Part shown: positions 34,701-46,729 of the stretch, piece after piece
Layout of the letters: every line of letters starts with the position of its first letter
Position numbering within the stretch: position 1 is the stretch's first letter
Assembly (NCBI RefSeq): GCF_019649055.1
Contig: NW_026570221.1
Location: 4,420,720 to 4,484,719 of the forward strand
Length of the DNA: 64,000 nt
Direction of reading: 5' to 3'
Origin: Paramacrobiotus metropolitanus
Lineage: Eukaryota > Tardigrada > Eutardigrada > Parachela > Macrobiotidae
Program-made: the position numbers and the translations under genes
The notes under the pieces: model-generated
What the model was told of the DNA's origin: nothing
The model's input: only the letters and a program-made list of their open reading frames with translations
Database searches by the model: none

Positions 34701-36419
34701 ACCTTTACCCAGCGTCAAATCTGGTATTTCCTCTTCTACGAACTGAGTTTATCATGCGTTTCAGTAAAATAATTCAGTTGAAGATAAGTGTTGTGTTTTG
34801 GGCTGGCTGACGAAATAAATGACAGATAATTATCGTCGATTTTTCTGATATCCGTAACAAAGTTTCTCTGTAAGTGGTCGTAAGCAAGTCGTGTGCTTCA
34901 TGTGCTTTTCTGGAACGATTAAGTGTTTCATTTTCAACACAAGCTTTTTTGTACTTGAGTACGCTAATAAATTGCCATTTGAAAAATACAGATCCAGTGA
35001 TATTAGCAACTTCCGGTTCGAACTTGGAACTGGTTGAGACCTGTGGGTATAATCTAGTACGATTATCGTGATCTGGAGAGAGCGACACCACCTTCGAACT
35101 CGTATGGAGCTTTTCTGAGTACCTCGCAAGTACGAGTACGACATTTTGACTTGGGTACTATGCTTCACTGCCTTTGTTTTCATGGCCCCCTGATTGATGC
35201 TGGCATCTATGACTCCCCTGGAATTGCTTTTTTACTAAACTCGTCCTTTCGTCTTGTATTTGTTCATTAAAAGAAAGTGAGGCTGCGCATGCTCATTGTA
35301 GTAAATTTGGTAGGCAAGCATGCACGAAAAGTATAACTTTCGAGCACTCCCATACACGCATTGCTTCATGACATTCTGCCGACAAATTATTTCTATCAAT
35401 GGCGCGAAAACTGTATGCGGGCCCAGCGCTTCGGGTAATTAGTTATCTCATATGAAGGTTAGTAATTTTATTTCTAGTCATTCAGCGCTTGGGTGGTTGG
35501 TTATTTCATTTTCATCAAACTTATTTCGTCTGAACTCTGAAGAAAACAACATAATGATTATTCAATTACGCCTGGACGCTTGATTCAATTTCGTGGCGTA
35601 CAACTGCCACAACCCTTGTTTCGTTTTTCTACCGTACTGACAGCTTTGCCGGTCACAGTAAACGACGAAAATAATTATCTTTCACGAGATGTGAAAAACC
35701 TGCGGTGACAGTGACAAGTGCTGACCGCATACAAGGAACGTTCGCATTCTCGTAGCAAGCAAGTTTTGTCAAGCTGCTGTTCAGGAGTTCGTAGAGTATA
35801 AACTGTATTACGATTATGTCCAATAAGTAATCAAAGAATGGGATACCGCCTACGCGTTTAAATTCATCCAAGAAGCTGGTGTTGTAACCAGTACGGTATA
35901 ATGACTATCCTTATACAGATATAGAACCAGTCAAGAAATAAACTACAACGCCAAAACAGAAAAAACACGTTGCGCAGCATTAAACTCTGCAGTCTGCACA
36001 GCAGTTTTATAATGATTCACTACTGCAAAGGGGATGGCCATCAAAATATCACAAAGGTTACAAACGCAAGTATACTACGCATTTTATAATTATCAGATCC
36101 TACAATTCTTATCTTGGAGGCGCATCTGCATCACAAGCGTTCGAAGCACCTATCAAAGTGTTGGTGAAAGCTACCAAATTGGTAAACCTATTGCATTTGC
36201 ATGAGGGCCGGGGCACTTTGAAATATTAGTTCACGAACATTTATTACTGCGAGTATATGCTTATTTACAACTTATTGTTGCAACAGAGATAATGTATAAT
36301 GCAACATATGTGGTTACACAGTACATTTGCAGCACGACTTATTCACAATAGCTTTAATATTCCAGCAGCTCTAGCGCAGTTTTGCAGGATGGCGCTCACA
36401 ACAGCGAATTGTCGCCGAA
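34701..36419. other. Intergenic upstream of the LRR gene; nothing recognised
   Basis: Only short overlapping frames on both strands. AT-rich; no repeat boundaries identified. Confidence 0.35.
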
Positions 36420-38483
36420 ATGTTGTTGATAATGACGTTAGTCACGTTACTGCTCATCGACATTGTAACGGGCCTTCCAAATTCGGGCTGTGAGTACACT
36501 GAACGACACGGCAACCATGAGCTGTTGTGTTCCAGAAAAAATTTAGTTCTACGGTTCTATCCAACACATTTCTGGTGGATTCCACCCCCCTTGACGTCCA
36601 TATTATTTCTCTCGGTTGTCCCGCTGCCGGTTATTACTCCCGTGTTTACTGCAGTGTTGTATACCATGATATGTCGCCTTTGCCTTTCCGGGAAGTTTTG
36701 CGTACGGTGTCGTTTTATGGATTCACAGCCGCTAACGGCGGAAGAGCTCCCATTGACAAGCTCTTAGCGCATAATAAGCATAGTATTATATGGCTCGATA
36801 TTCGATACTCCCGAATCGGTTCCATTGATCGCGAATACTTTGCGGGCTTTAGAAATCTGGAGCAATTATATCTCCAGCATAATGACATTAGTAGTATTAG
36901 TGTGCACGCTTTTGACATTCTAGCCGGAGGAACATCAGCGCAGCCATCATTGACATACCTGTATTTGGATGGCAACGCTATAGAGAAATTTGACTGGAGA
37001 ACTCTGTTTCCCGTGAGAAACACGTTGGTGAGATTGAATTGGTAGCTTTTAAGGCAGTAGTCAGAGACATACTCACGAGCTTGCCGTTCGCACACAACAG
37101 AATCATTCAGAGTATTTTTTGCAGGCATTACTTCGTCTGGATAACCAAAGGCCGAAAATGCATTCCTTAATACTAAGCGGCAGCGCTTTCCCCACCTCGA
37201 TCAGCCAGTTGTCTATCAACGACAACGATCTGAAATCTATTCCCGATGGCGTATTGGACAGTATCGGATTAAACCTATCTTTGCCAACTCGTTGTATGCC
37301 ACTGGAAACAGTTTCTGTGCAGGATTCACCGATTGCAACTGCTGTGAAATGGCTTACTTCATGTCCTGGACAAAACAAATTGTTTTGAACATACAAGGAC
37401 GATGGAAATATGGCATCTTATCCTGTGGGTCGCAATCAGATCTGGAATTTAACAGTACAAACGCATTATTATACACTGGACCGGGCTGGTTTGACCACTG
37501 TAAGAATAAACTGTCTTCAGAATGATGAGAACGTTTTAGATTGAAATATCTGATTTGGAAGGTTAATTTCGGCACAGAGTGCTTGTTGCAGGTAAGTCTA
37601 TATTGGCAACTGTAACCAGCACAGCCATCTCGACAACGGCAACCACTACAACAGAAAACGCGAGTAATGGGAGCTCTCTGTGCCGTGAAACGAAACCTAT
37701 GGAAATCAATTGTTCAATCGGTCGGCTGTCAGTGTCGCAGCCTGATTTACAGCGTGCTGAGGGTACGAGCCTCATTTTTCGCACGGATCGTTCGTTCTCT
37801 TGCAAAATCAAGCTATACAATCTTCACACAATGGCGCTGGATTTGTTCAATTTCTCCGAGCAAGGGGATAACCAGCCCGAGCAGCAGGAAGTGATCAGCG
37901 TAGAATGTGCCAACGGAGTGCCCGTTCTCAGCTCGACTGACCCGGAACATTCGCACGCACAACAGCTTGTCTTCCGCTCTGATCTTACCAGCCAGTGCTT
38001 CGGAAACTTCACGGAATTCCTGAATTACATCGCCACCAACATAGTAACAGATCACAACAATTTATCCGTGACTACGGAAACCAACGAGAATAACTCTCTA
38101 ATGAGATGTGGATGACTTGTGGAGACGTTATTACCGCAACCTGCACTGAAGGATCGTTGGTATTCTCCCACACCAAAAAGACTGCTCAGCAAGCGAATGG
38201 TGTGATTATCCTGATTGATTTGTCATTCGACTGTCGCAGCACCCTGGTGGCCATTCATGAGCACATCCTGATCCAGGAAAAGACCACCGTGGAACCCACG
38301 CCGCCGGCGCTGCAATCGATTTCGGCAGTGTGCAGCAACGGTCACGTACTGGTCTCCGATGGACATCCGCGACGAACGAAGAAAACAACGATCGAATATT
38401 CAGCCAGACCAAGCAAGTTCTGCCGCGCTGCTTTTAACAAGTTTGTAGAGTATTTGTTCGGACTGCAGCGCGGTCTGCGCTGA
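36420..38483 (+). pseudogene. Secreted LRR protein with LRR C-cap and four cysteine repeats; three -1 frameshifts
   Basis: Exons about 36420-37012, 37125-37499 and 37592-38483 join in phase (CCC/GTGAGA...TTTGCAG/GCA; CACT/GTAAGA...TTGCAG/GTAAG completing the Cys codon). The N-terminus MLLIMTLVTLLLIDIVTG is a signal peptide. Then come LRRs (WLDIRYSRIGSIDREYFAGF, LEQLYLQHNDISSISVHAF, SLTYLYLDGNAIEKF, QLSINDNDLKSIPDGVLDS), an LRR C-terminal cap with CAG...CNCC, CGSQ, WFDHC, a Thr/Ser-rich linker, and four repeats of about 65-75 residues (IxCxxGxLx...FxxDxxFxC). Frame changes occur in an A6 run at about 36,535, near 37,270 and near 38,100; each reads as loss of one base. No transmembrane segment is seen. 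It would act outside the cell in binding or recognition. Either a recent pseudogene or assembly error. Confidence 0.7.
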
Positions 38484-38803
38484 GTTTCCGTGGTGTGTTC
38501 GGATTTGTTCGAAAATTTCTCGTTGCATTCTTGGGTTTTGCATTAGATTCTTAAATTGTTGTCATTGAAAAGCTCACTCGTTTACGTGTGTAGCCGGGAG
38601 AAAGGTGCGCAGGTAAAATTAACAGTGCCTGTTCACCGGAATCGGCCCCACCTTTGTGCTTGCTCACCTACGCTTTTCCCCCCAGTCATCCACCCTTGTT
38701 GCCGATGTGCTTTCGACATAATAAAAGAGAATGTTTGCTTGCAGATTGTGGTTATTATTTTGCGACACCAATGCATTGTCCATTACGAAAACAACAGCCA
38801 CTA
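38484..38803. other. 3' flank of the LRR gene
   Basis: No gene seen. Confidence 0.4.
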
Positions 38804-39211
38804 CTTCGACGAATTCCATATTCCGGCTCCCTATCAAGTTCGATCCCACATTCCGGCTCCCAGCTAGTTGAAAATGCTTTTAAACCCAATTTATTGGAAG
38901 CTTGGGCAAAATTGCTTTCTGACCAGAAAAATAATTTATAGCAATCTCAATAAGAAAGCAAAACAGCCTACTGGATGTTTTCACACATGCACGACACACA
39001 CATGCATTGATACCGTACAGGTGTAAAAAAATCGAGCTACTTGTTTTTATTGTTTTTCATTGCTATTGATATTAATATAATTGGTACACTAATCAGAAAG
39101 CAGTTTTGTCAAAGTTTCCAATACATTCAGTTAAAAGGCATTTTCAGAGAGCCGGGAGCCGTAATATGGGATCGGACTAAATAGGGAGCCGGAAAAAGGA
39201 ATTTGTCGAAG
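38804..39211. mobile_element. Mariner-like MITE, 408 bp, TA-flanked
   Basis: Arms of about 80 bp: CTTCGACGAATTCC...CCGGCTCCC and the inverse ending GGAATTTGTCGAAG; TA at 38802-38803 and 39212-39213. Non-coding. Confidence 0.75.
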
Positions 39212-39710
39212 TATGGTAAGCCGAGTACGCTCTAAACGTTGCAGGTAGCTTGAAATCTAAACTTTGTAGACACGCATCTCAGTTGGGCGGGAGCGCTTTC
39301 ATTGGCTACATTTACTAACTAGGAAAATGCACGTTAGCGTGCATTGGTAGACCTGAGCGCAGCTTAGTTTTACACGGTGCAAACTTTATTATCCGAAATA
39401 TTTTTGTGCACATATGTTTATTTCGAGGTTTGAGTCGAATCAAAGCATCAAGTTAAAGCACGAAATCATTCGTGGTAATGTGCTGTAAAAGTGCACGTAA
39501 TAGTAACTTCGTCATCGTTTAGCACTGTTGGTACTTAATGTATTTGTCATATGTAATGCACTTGTAATATGAATTACAAGCATTCGTTTCCTTATACAAA
39601 ATGTATACAAAACAAAATACAAAAAAATATATACAATTAATACAAAATATACAAAATGTTTTTCCTTATACAAAATGTATGTTTCCTTATACAAAAGTGC
39701 AAACAAAAGT
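39212..39710. other. AT-rich spacer, nothing recognised
   Basis: Contains short ATACAAAATGTAT-type direct repeats at about 39,590-39,690. No gene. Confidence 0.4.
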
Positions 39711-39718
39711 GTAATGTG

Positions 39719-40332
39719 TAGTGTTGGGTAGTAAAAGTCCTTGCCAATATGCTTATTTTTACTATCTGCTTTTGGAAGCTTACTTATTTTTACTTACTAT
39801 TTAAAATTTTTCGGGACTTTTACTTACTTTTACTTACTATTTCAATTTTTCTAAGGACATTTACTTACTAAATTAAAGTAAATTTACTAAATAAATGTAA
39901 TTAGGACTGAAAGTGTCGAATTGCGTTAGTTTCAAAGCGCTGAAAAGTACTGAAAATGGCGCAGAAAATTTTCTTATGCATTAATAGAGCTATACAGCCA
40001 TGCAGGCGCATACTGAAAAGTAAATACTGCTGCTTTTTAGGGCGGTAGGCTGTCAGCCAAATACTGCACACTCACTTTACCTGCGAGAGGCGGCGGCTAA
40101 CAATTTTACATAACGCTTGATAAAACGAATTAGTAAATAATTTAGTAAACGATTTTTATTTAGTCAACGCTAAACCTTAATATTTACTTACTTTTTACTA
40201 TTCCGGCAGCACATTTACTTACTTTTTCTTATTTTGTTTCCAAAACCTTACTATTTACTAGACTTTTAATATTAGGCGGACTTTTACTAAGTAAATGGCC
40301 GTTATTTAATTTTATTTAGTAGCACAACACTA
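39719..40332. mobile_element. Non-autonomous hAT element, 614 bp, perfect 8-bp target duplication
   Basis: Ends TAGTGTTGGGTAGTA and ...TAGCACAACACTA (inverse TAGTGTTGTGCTA). GTAATGTG flanks both sides (39711-39718 and 40333-40340). The interior is rich in TTTACTTACT. The 8-bp duplication and the (C/T)AGTGTTG ends fit the hAT superfamily. Confidence 0.85.
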
Positions 40333-40340
40333 GTAATGTG

Positions 40341-41349
40341 CAGCATACTCAATCAAAAACAGATTACAAGAAACTGCCTCGGCTATGCCTCCCCGTTTCT
40401 TGTGGTCTTCAACCACTTCGTGTGATTTCGAATGAATATTTATTAGCTAACATATCTATTTTGTCAAAACATGATTAGTACAGCGAATAATACAGATTTT
40501 ACATAACAATCAATTCATCCTTTTCTCAGCCTCGATTCCTCGAAAGCGTTCCCTTTGGTTGTACAGAAAATTTTTATTTTATCACCCTACCCGAAAACAA
40601 ACTTGAAATCTCATTGCCAATAATGTACGAGTTATCCTAATAAGTGAAAATGATCGTAATGAAAGGTCAGCCGTTTAAAAGATGAATGTTGTCAAATAAG
40701 ATTTCAATTTTGTTTTCACCAAGTGTTTTTTTTTTGACAACAGCCAGTATAATTAGCAAAATGCCTGCGCTGATTTACACTAATAAAAATGATCGAATTT
40801 AAACATAAAAAAAACATCCAAAATCGTTAGTGCCACTCATGGCCTTCGGACGTGCAGACAGTGTACCAAAAACGGCTGCTGCATTTCCACGGACTACAGC
40901 TAGACCAAGAACTTATTATAGGTAGAAGGACTGGGAAGCGATTCTGCAACGGTCGACTACCTCATCACTGTCGCATACATACAGAATGCACTGCTGTGCT
41001 ATTGCTTACCACAGAACCACAGATTTTTTTGTCCCTTTTTAAAGATATTTTCAGTTCTTTTCTCCTCTAAAGCTTTCTGATACTTTAACAGATCATATTG
41101 AATTTAGAAACCCAAACAAGAGGGGCTAGAAATAGAAGAAAAAAGAAATATACTGAGAAAACTGACAAAAACCGTAAAAAAAAACGCGCATCTGTCACCA
41201 TGGTAGCCACCCTCCCGTGTATGCGAGAGTGATGACGTCAAACGGTAGGTTACCAGTCCTTCTCACACTGTAGTAAGTACTTGGCTAGACTTAATCGTTG
41301 TCTCAGAAACAGCGGGTTTTTCCACAATGGATATTTTGGATATATTTCC
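40341..41349. other. No gene recognised
   Basis: Short random frames only. Confidence 0.4.
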
Positions 41350-41410
41350 ACATTTGCGAGCGTGGATTGCAGGCAGCAGGTTGCAGCCTGTAATCCATGC
41401 TCGCAAATGT
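41350..41410. repeat. 25-bp-arm hairpin
   Basis: ACATTTGCGAGCGTGGATTG... is followed after an 11-nt loop by its near-perfect complement ending CTCGCAAATGT (two mismatches). It could be a solo terminal palindrome or a structured RNA; no context decides. Confidence 0.7.
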
Positions 41411-41634
41411 CCTACCACTTCCAGACTTGACCACGCGAAGCCGTCTCGGACGATGCAACGACCGAAGACAGCCCGGACAGTAATTTCCGGAATGCGCCCA
41501 CGAGCGCTGGGGGATATCAACAACCTTCGTAAGCACAAAGAATCCCAGTCGGTGTTGCTAAACTTGCATAGAATGTCCAATTTAGGACATTAAGTGGTTC
41601 TATGGGGATTAAACCAACAGACTAGGACACAACC

Positions 41635-42218
41635 ACCTCAACAAATAGAACCACATAGAACCACAATAGAACCCATAGAACCGCAATAGAACCTTCATAG
41701 AACCACAATGAAACCACGTGCAAAGTCACAAACCGGCGTACTCCCATACTAGCCCTCTTTTCTGGCGCCCATAGAACCACATAGAACCACCATAGAACCT
41801 CCATAGAACCACCATAAAACCTCCATAGAACCATCATAGATCCACAATGGAACCGGGTACAAACTCACGAACCGGCGTACTCGCATACTAGCCCTCTTTT
41901 CTGGCGCCCATAGAACCACATAGAACCACCATAGAACCTCCATAGAACCACCATAGAACCACAATGGAGCCACGTGCACAGTCACAACCCGGCATGGTGC
42001 CATACTAGCCCTATTTTCTGGCGCCCATAGAACCACATAGAACCACCATAGAACCTCCATAGAACCACCATAGAACCACAATGGAACCACGTGCAAAGTC
42101 ACAAACCGGCGTACTCCCATACTAGCCCTCTTTTCTGGCGCCCATAGAACCACATAGAACCACCATGGAACCTCCATAGAACCACCATAGAACCACCTAC
42201 ATAGTCACAAGCCGGCAA
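41635..42218. repeat. Minisatellite, left foldback arm
   Basis: Higher-order unit of about 120 bp: three to five CCATAGAACCAC/ACCTC words, then a spacer with AAACCGGCGTACTCCCATAC and CTCTTTTCTGGCGCC. About 4-5 units. Confidence 0.9.
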
Positions 42219-43075
42219 TGCCGGCTTTTGTCGCAAACCGTATACGGCATCACCGTATACGGTATACTGTACGGTCAAACCGTAAGGATCCGTATAAAAA
42301 ATGAGTTCGGTAACAAGATTACCGTACGTAACCGTATATAACCTGGTTACGGTAATACCGTAACCGGATAAAATGTTTCCTACGGTAAGTTACGGCATGG
42401 CGCTTTTTAAATGAAAAAGTAAACAACAGTTTAAATGAAGTTGGTACCGGACCTCCTGTTCACGTTTATCGCAACTTCACTCTTGCCTTAAACAAAACAA
42501 TTGCATGCTGTAATTCAGTTTCAGCGCTCGTCACAGTGACCATATGCAAATTGACATATAAGGTAACCGTGTTGCTGATTTCAATAGAAACGCTGCGGTT
42601 GTTGCATTTCGTAACTGGAAGCACTTCCTTCAATCCCCTTACGTACTAACGATCCTTAGTACTGTAGCCTGACCTCTCAGTTATTTTAATATCGAGATAT
42701 GGTACTTTCGACTGACGCTGTGACGCATCTTAAGCGCACAATGTTTTAACTCGGTATTCTGAGTTAAGTTGCTTGCAAGTGTAAAATATGTCGAAAGTTC
42801 GTTTGCCACGATTTCCGACGAGGAGGGGAACGAGAAATCGAAGGTAAATGGAAACGCGGGCGTTTAAACTTACTTAACTTAAACACTTAACTTGCAATTT
42901 AACTTAACTTAAAAATAAAGATGCGGTAGTTTACCGTACCGTAATGGGCTGGCAAACTTTTGTACCGTAACCGTACAGACGCAGAACATGGCTGCCGTAA
43001 GAGCACCGTAGGCCGTAAAACGCTACGGTAAAACCGTACGTAAAGAAAGTTTTGTACGGTTTGAGACCTCTTGCC
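42219..43075. mobile_element. Nested insertion with TGCCGGC ends and accGTAccGTA-rich interior
   Basis: Starts TGCCGGCTTTTGTCGCAAAC and ends ...TTTGAGACCTCTTGCCGGCA; inverse over about 24 bp with gaps. It interrupts the foldback left arm inside GCCGGCA, which is seen on both sides (candidate 7-bp duplication). The uninterrupted arrangement is preserved in the right arm at 46,727. Interior rich in CCGTAACCGTA words. Confidence 0.75.
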
Positions 43076-43117
43076 GGCATGCTTCCATACTAGTCCTCTT
43101 TTCTGGCGCCCACTATA

Positions 43118-44344
43118 TACAAGTCAGTTAATACAGCTTTTTTTAGCTTTATTTTGATTGTTTATTGTATCTTGTACGACGCTTCTGTCAATTAATATGA
43201 ATTTTCGACTCTTATTGTTAAAATAGTACCATGCCCAGACGGCCAGACGTGTCATTACCGACATGACATTTTCAAACGACCAGTATTGGCCAGTGAGCAA
43301 TAATTTTCGGAACTTTGCTTCATTTTTTTATAGATCTTAGCAATTTTTTATCCTGTGATTTTTTTAGTATATCTGATGTAGGGGTGGCTGTACAGATTAG
43401 CAAGACCTCCGGGATCCAAGTTTGGTCAGTTTTGATCATGTCTGGTCGCCCTCTGGACCTCCGGATATGGCCAAGCTTACGGTTATATATTTTAAACTGT
43501 CGTCTAAGTTAACTTCTTTGAAATAAAACCAACAGAAACGACATATGACTATAACAACGGAACACCGAAATGAGCGGTCACCGAACTGAGTGCTGGTTGA
43601 GCAGAGCGTGAGCCGAAATATTTCCGCCGATCCGCGTCCCCTCATTGTGTACCCTACCGTCCCTACGAGCTTTATATGACAACGTCAGCGATCACGTGTA
43701 CCTATGTGTATTTATGGTGATGGGCTAAGCAGCACCCATGTGACCGAGAACTTTATTGCGCAAACGCTTGTGCATCAGATCTACTCTATGACTCGGCAGC
43801 AAGACCGCTGCTAAATAACGGACTGACTGCTGGAGCCTGGAGGCGTAAAAGCTTTCTTATAATATAATTATGGGAATGGCCGGTTCAGGTTAAGCACTGA
43901 AAGCAGTACTTCCGTTGTGGCTAAAATAAAATATGACTGTCAAAATGACAGGAAGTGATGTAAAGCTTGTGTAATATGCTCTGTGTGAAATGCCAATGAG
44001 GTACCCGTCCGCTAGTAGAACATGAGAGTAGGAAGCATGTCGTGACTCCATCACAATAAACGTTAACCGAAATGATCGCATGCCGCCGAAATGTAACGCA
44101 GCCAACGTAATCGGACGCGTTTGTCAGAAATACTTTAGAATCCCATGAATTATTTTAGATATTTTATTGCTCTGCGTTTTGGAATGGTTTATAGGTTCTC
44201 CTAGAATTACTTATGCTACTTTAATCGTGTTTGAGAAGCTTATGTTACGTGACCCTCACAGTTAGAATGTCGTCAGTGAAAAGTCGGTTTCTATCAAACG
44301 CTGTTCGCCAAAACTGTTATTTGTCGGCTAGTCATTTACGTAAA
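43118..44344. other. Foldback interior, no gene recognised
   Basis: Unique-looking sequence without recognisable coding exons. Confidence 0.4.
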
Positions 44345-44560
44345 ACGCACCCGGACAATTGGGAGTGGGACATTTCGCCGCACACAAACTCGACGCGCGA
44401 CTTTTCGCCGCGACGGCATTTCGCCGCCGGACATTCGAACGCTTGGACACTTCGGCTCGAGACATCATGCTTTTAGACACTTCATCTTTGCGACATTTCG
44501 ACGCAAGACATCTGGTCGCGGACATTTCGTTTTGGGACTTTTCGAACGATGCGAACAATC
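44345..44560. repeat. Degenerate GGACATTTCGCCGC repeats
   Basis: Irregular 14-22 bp words (GGACATTTCG, CGACATTTCGACG, GGACACTTCGG). Inside the foldback element. Confidence 0.6.
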
Positions 44561-44599
44561 GCCGCAAAACCAAATCACCGGGCCTAATTCTCACTAGGT

Positions 44600-44795
44600 T
44601 TTCAGTTTTTTAGGCTTGTTCTTAGTTTTTCTTAGGTTTCTTAGGTTTCTTGGGTTTTTCTGGTTTCTTTAGTTTCTTTGGTTTCTTTGGTTTCTTTGGT
44701 TTCTTTGGTTTCTTAGGTTTCTTAGGTTTTTTTGGTTTCTTTGGTTTCTTTGGTTTCTTGGATTTCTTAGGTTTTTTTAGGTTTCTTAGTATAAC
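44600..44795. repeat. Low-complexity GGTTTCTTT array
   Basis: Tandem 9-10 bp units. Open frames through it (Pro-Lys-Lys on one strand, Gly-Phe-Phe on the other) are by-products. Confidence 0.9.
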
Positions 44796-45539
44796 CGTGG
44801 ACTGTGAAAGAGTCCAGGACGGAAGCCCAGACTGACAGGACTCCGTGTAGTGTAGAACGTGACGTTTTAAGGAAGAAATGCACAACGCACGATATCTAGT
44901 CTACGTTATACACTTTATTAGCGTTCTCGATCATGGATCAAAACACACTGACGTTCATCCCACTCAGAGAGCCAAATTCCATCTGCTCTCGACAACTCTA
45001 ATACACTGCGCAGCAGTGAACACAATGAACGGCAGTAGCCGACCAATCAGAGAAGCGCTGCGTCACAGACGGCAGTTCCCCACGGAGTGGTGCAACGAAG
45101 CACTCCCGTAGTGCCGGTAGCGTCACGAAGGTGGACGCAAGGGAGCCATCGCCTCACATTAGGTTTTCTTATGTTTCTTAGGTTATGTACTTATGGTTTA
45201 TTTGGCTTGTTAGGTTTTCGTATTTATTTTTAGATTGTTCTCACGTAATTTAAGATCTAAAGATTTCTTTTCATTTTTTTATGTTCTTCTTGGTGTCGTG
45301 CGGTTAACTCACCCGGGACGGTAGACTTCGTGTGATCGATCTTATGGCGGTCGACGAGGTGTTAATAAGAATACTTGGAAAAGAGAGACATGATGGTGCA
45401 TTGGTGATAATGGCACTTCCAAAATTGTTTGAAAACAGTTCGTGCAAGATGAAGTAGAAACAGAAAAAAAGTTCGTGCTAACAATATTTATTCAGATACT
45501 TTTACGCTGCAGGATAAAAGTTTAGGCAGGTCCTGTTTC

Positions 45540-46240
45540 CGCCGAAATGTACTTTGGCCGAAGTGAATTGCGGCCGAAGTGAGTGGCGGCCAAAAAAATT
45601 TGGCCGAAATGAGCGCGGCCGAAATGAAAACGGGCGAAATTATCGGTAGCCGACGAAATGTCCAAATCCTATTATTTTTGAAATTTATTTAAAAATCGAA
45701 AACAAGTGCCATGAATCAGATATAAGAAATCTCAAATGACATATGAATCTGTATGTTGGAAGCCATAGTCGCGACCGATTACTTCGGCCGCATGCGAGTT
45801 CTATTCAGCCGAGGTTCACTTTGGCCAGCACTAATTTCGGTCACCGCTTGTTTCAGCAACAAGACATTTGGCCATCTTAAATTTCCCAGGTTCTCCTAGT
45901 TTTCGTATGTTGCTTCGGTTTTCTTAGGCTTCTTACGTTCTTTTTCGTTTCTTGGCTTTCTTAGGTTTTTTTGATGACTTAGGTTTCTTAAGTCATTCTT
46001 AGGTACAGTAATTCAGAAGAAGTTCTTTTCAATCTTTTGTTAATCTTAAGTTATTCAAAAAGTTATGGTACCATCGAAACTTGGTTAAATCGAAAGTAAC
46101 GTTTTCTTGCTCAAATTCGACCAAAATAACGTCGGCCGAAATAAACTGCGGCCGAAGTTATCGTCGAAGTGAATGGTGTCCGAAAAATTTTGGCCGAAAT
46201 GAAATTGGCCGAAATGAAAACGGCCGAAGTGATCGGTACC
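45540..46240. repeat. Two blocks of GGCCGAAATGA words
   Basis: Blocks at about 45,540-45,660 and 46,110-46,240 share the word order GGCCGAAGT, CCGAAAwATTTTGGCCGAAA and GGCCGAAATGAAAACGG, so they are ancient direct copies of about 130 bp. Confidence 0.7.
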
Positions 46241-46729
46241 TAAAAACAGCGCACCCATGATACGAATCAAGTATCAAAAAAGGAGGTGAATGTTCATTTC
46301 CGCCCGTAACGCGACACAAGATAAAGTCGTTACTGCGAACATTGCGGTACAGCAATAAGAATTAAATTATTCTTTTAATAGAACAGTAACGAACCGAATT
46401 ATGTCTTGCTTGTGGCTGAATTACTACAAGCTAGCGGAAGTCTAAGCACCGAATGCAACGAAGTCAAATGCAATGAAGTCTAATGCAATCATAAAATCAG
46501 AGTAAAATTTAAAGAATAACTGATGAAAATTGTTTCGCGCGAAGCCCACGCATGGCTTTATAGTAAATTGTGGGCCCCCCGACAATTCGCTGAGGACAAT
46601 CTCTCGCCGTTTTTGACTTCTTTAGCAGAACTAACCAACATGTTACTATGTTTAGGGAAATCTGTTGCACAAACCTTCCCGCCGCAGGGGGGCAAGCCCA
46701 AGGAGTGTTTGTAGTGATAAAACTGAAGC

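Noticed and set aside
44622-44885. Lys-Pro-rich frame resembling a histone-like tail
   Set aside because: Simple GGTTTCTTT repeat read backwards; no supporting exon.
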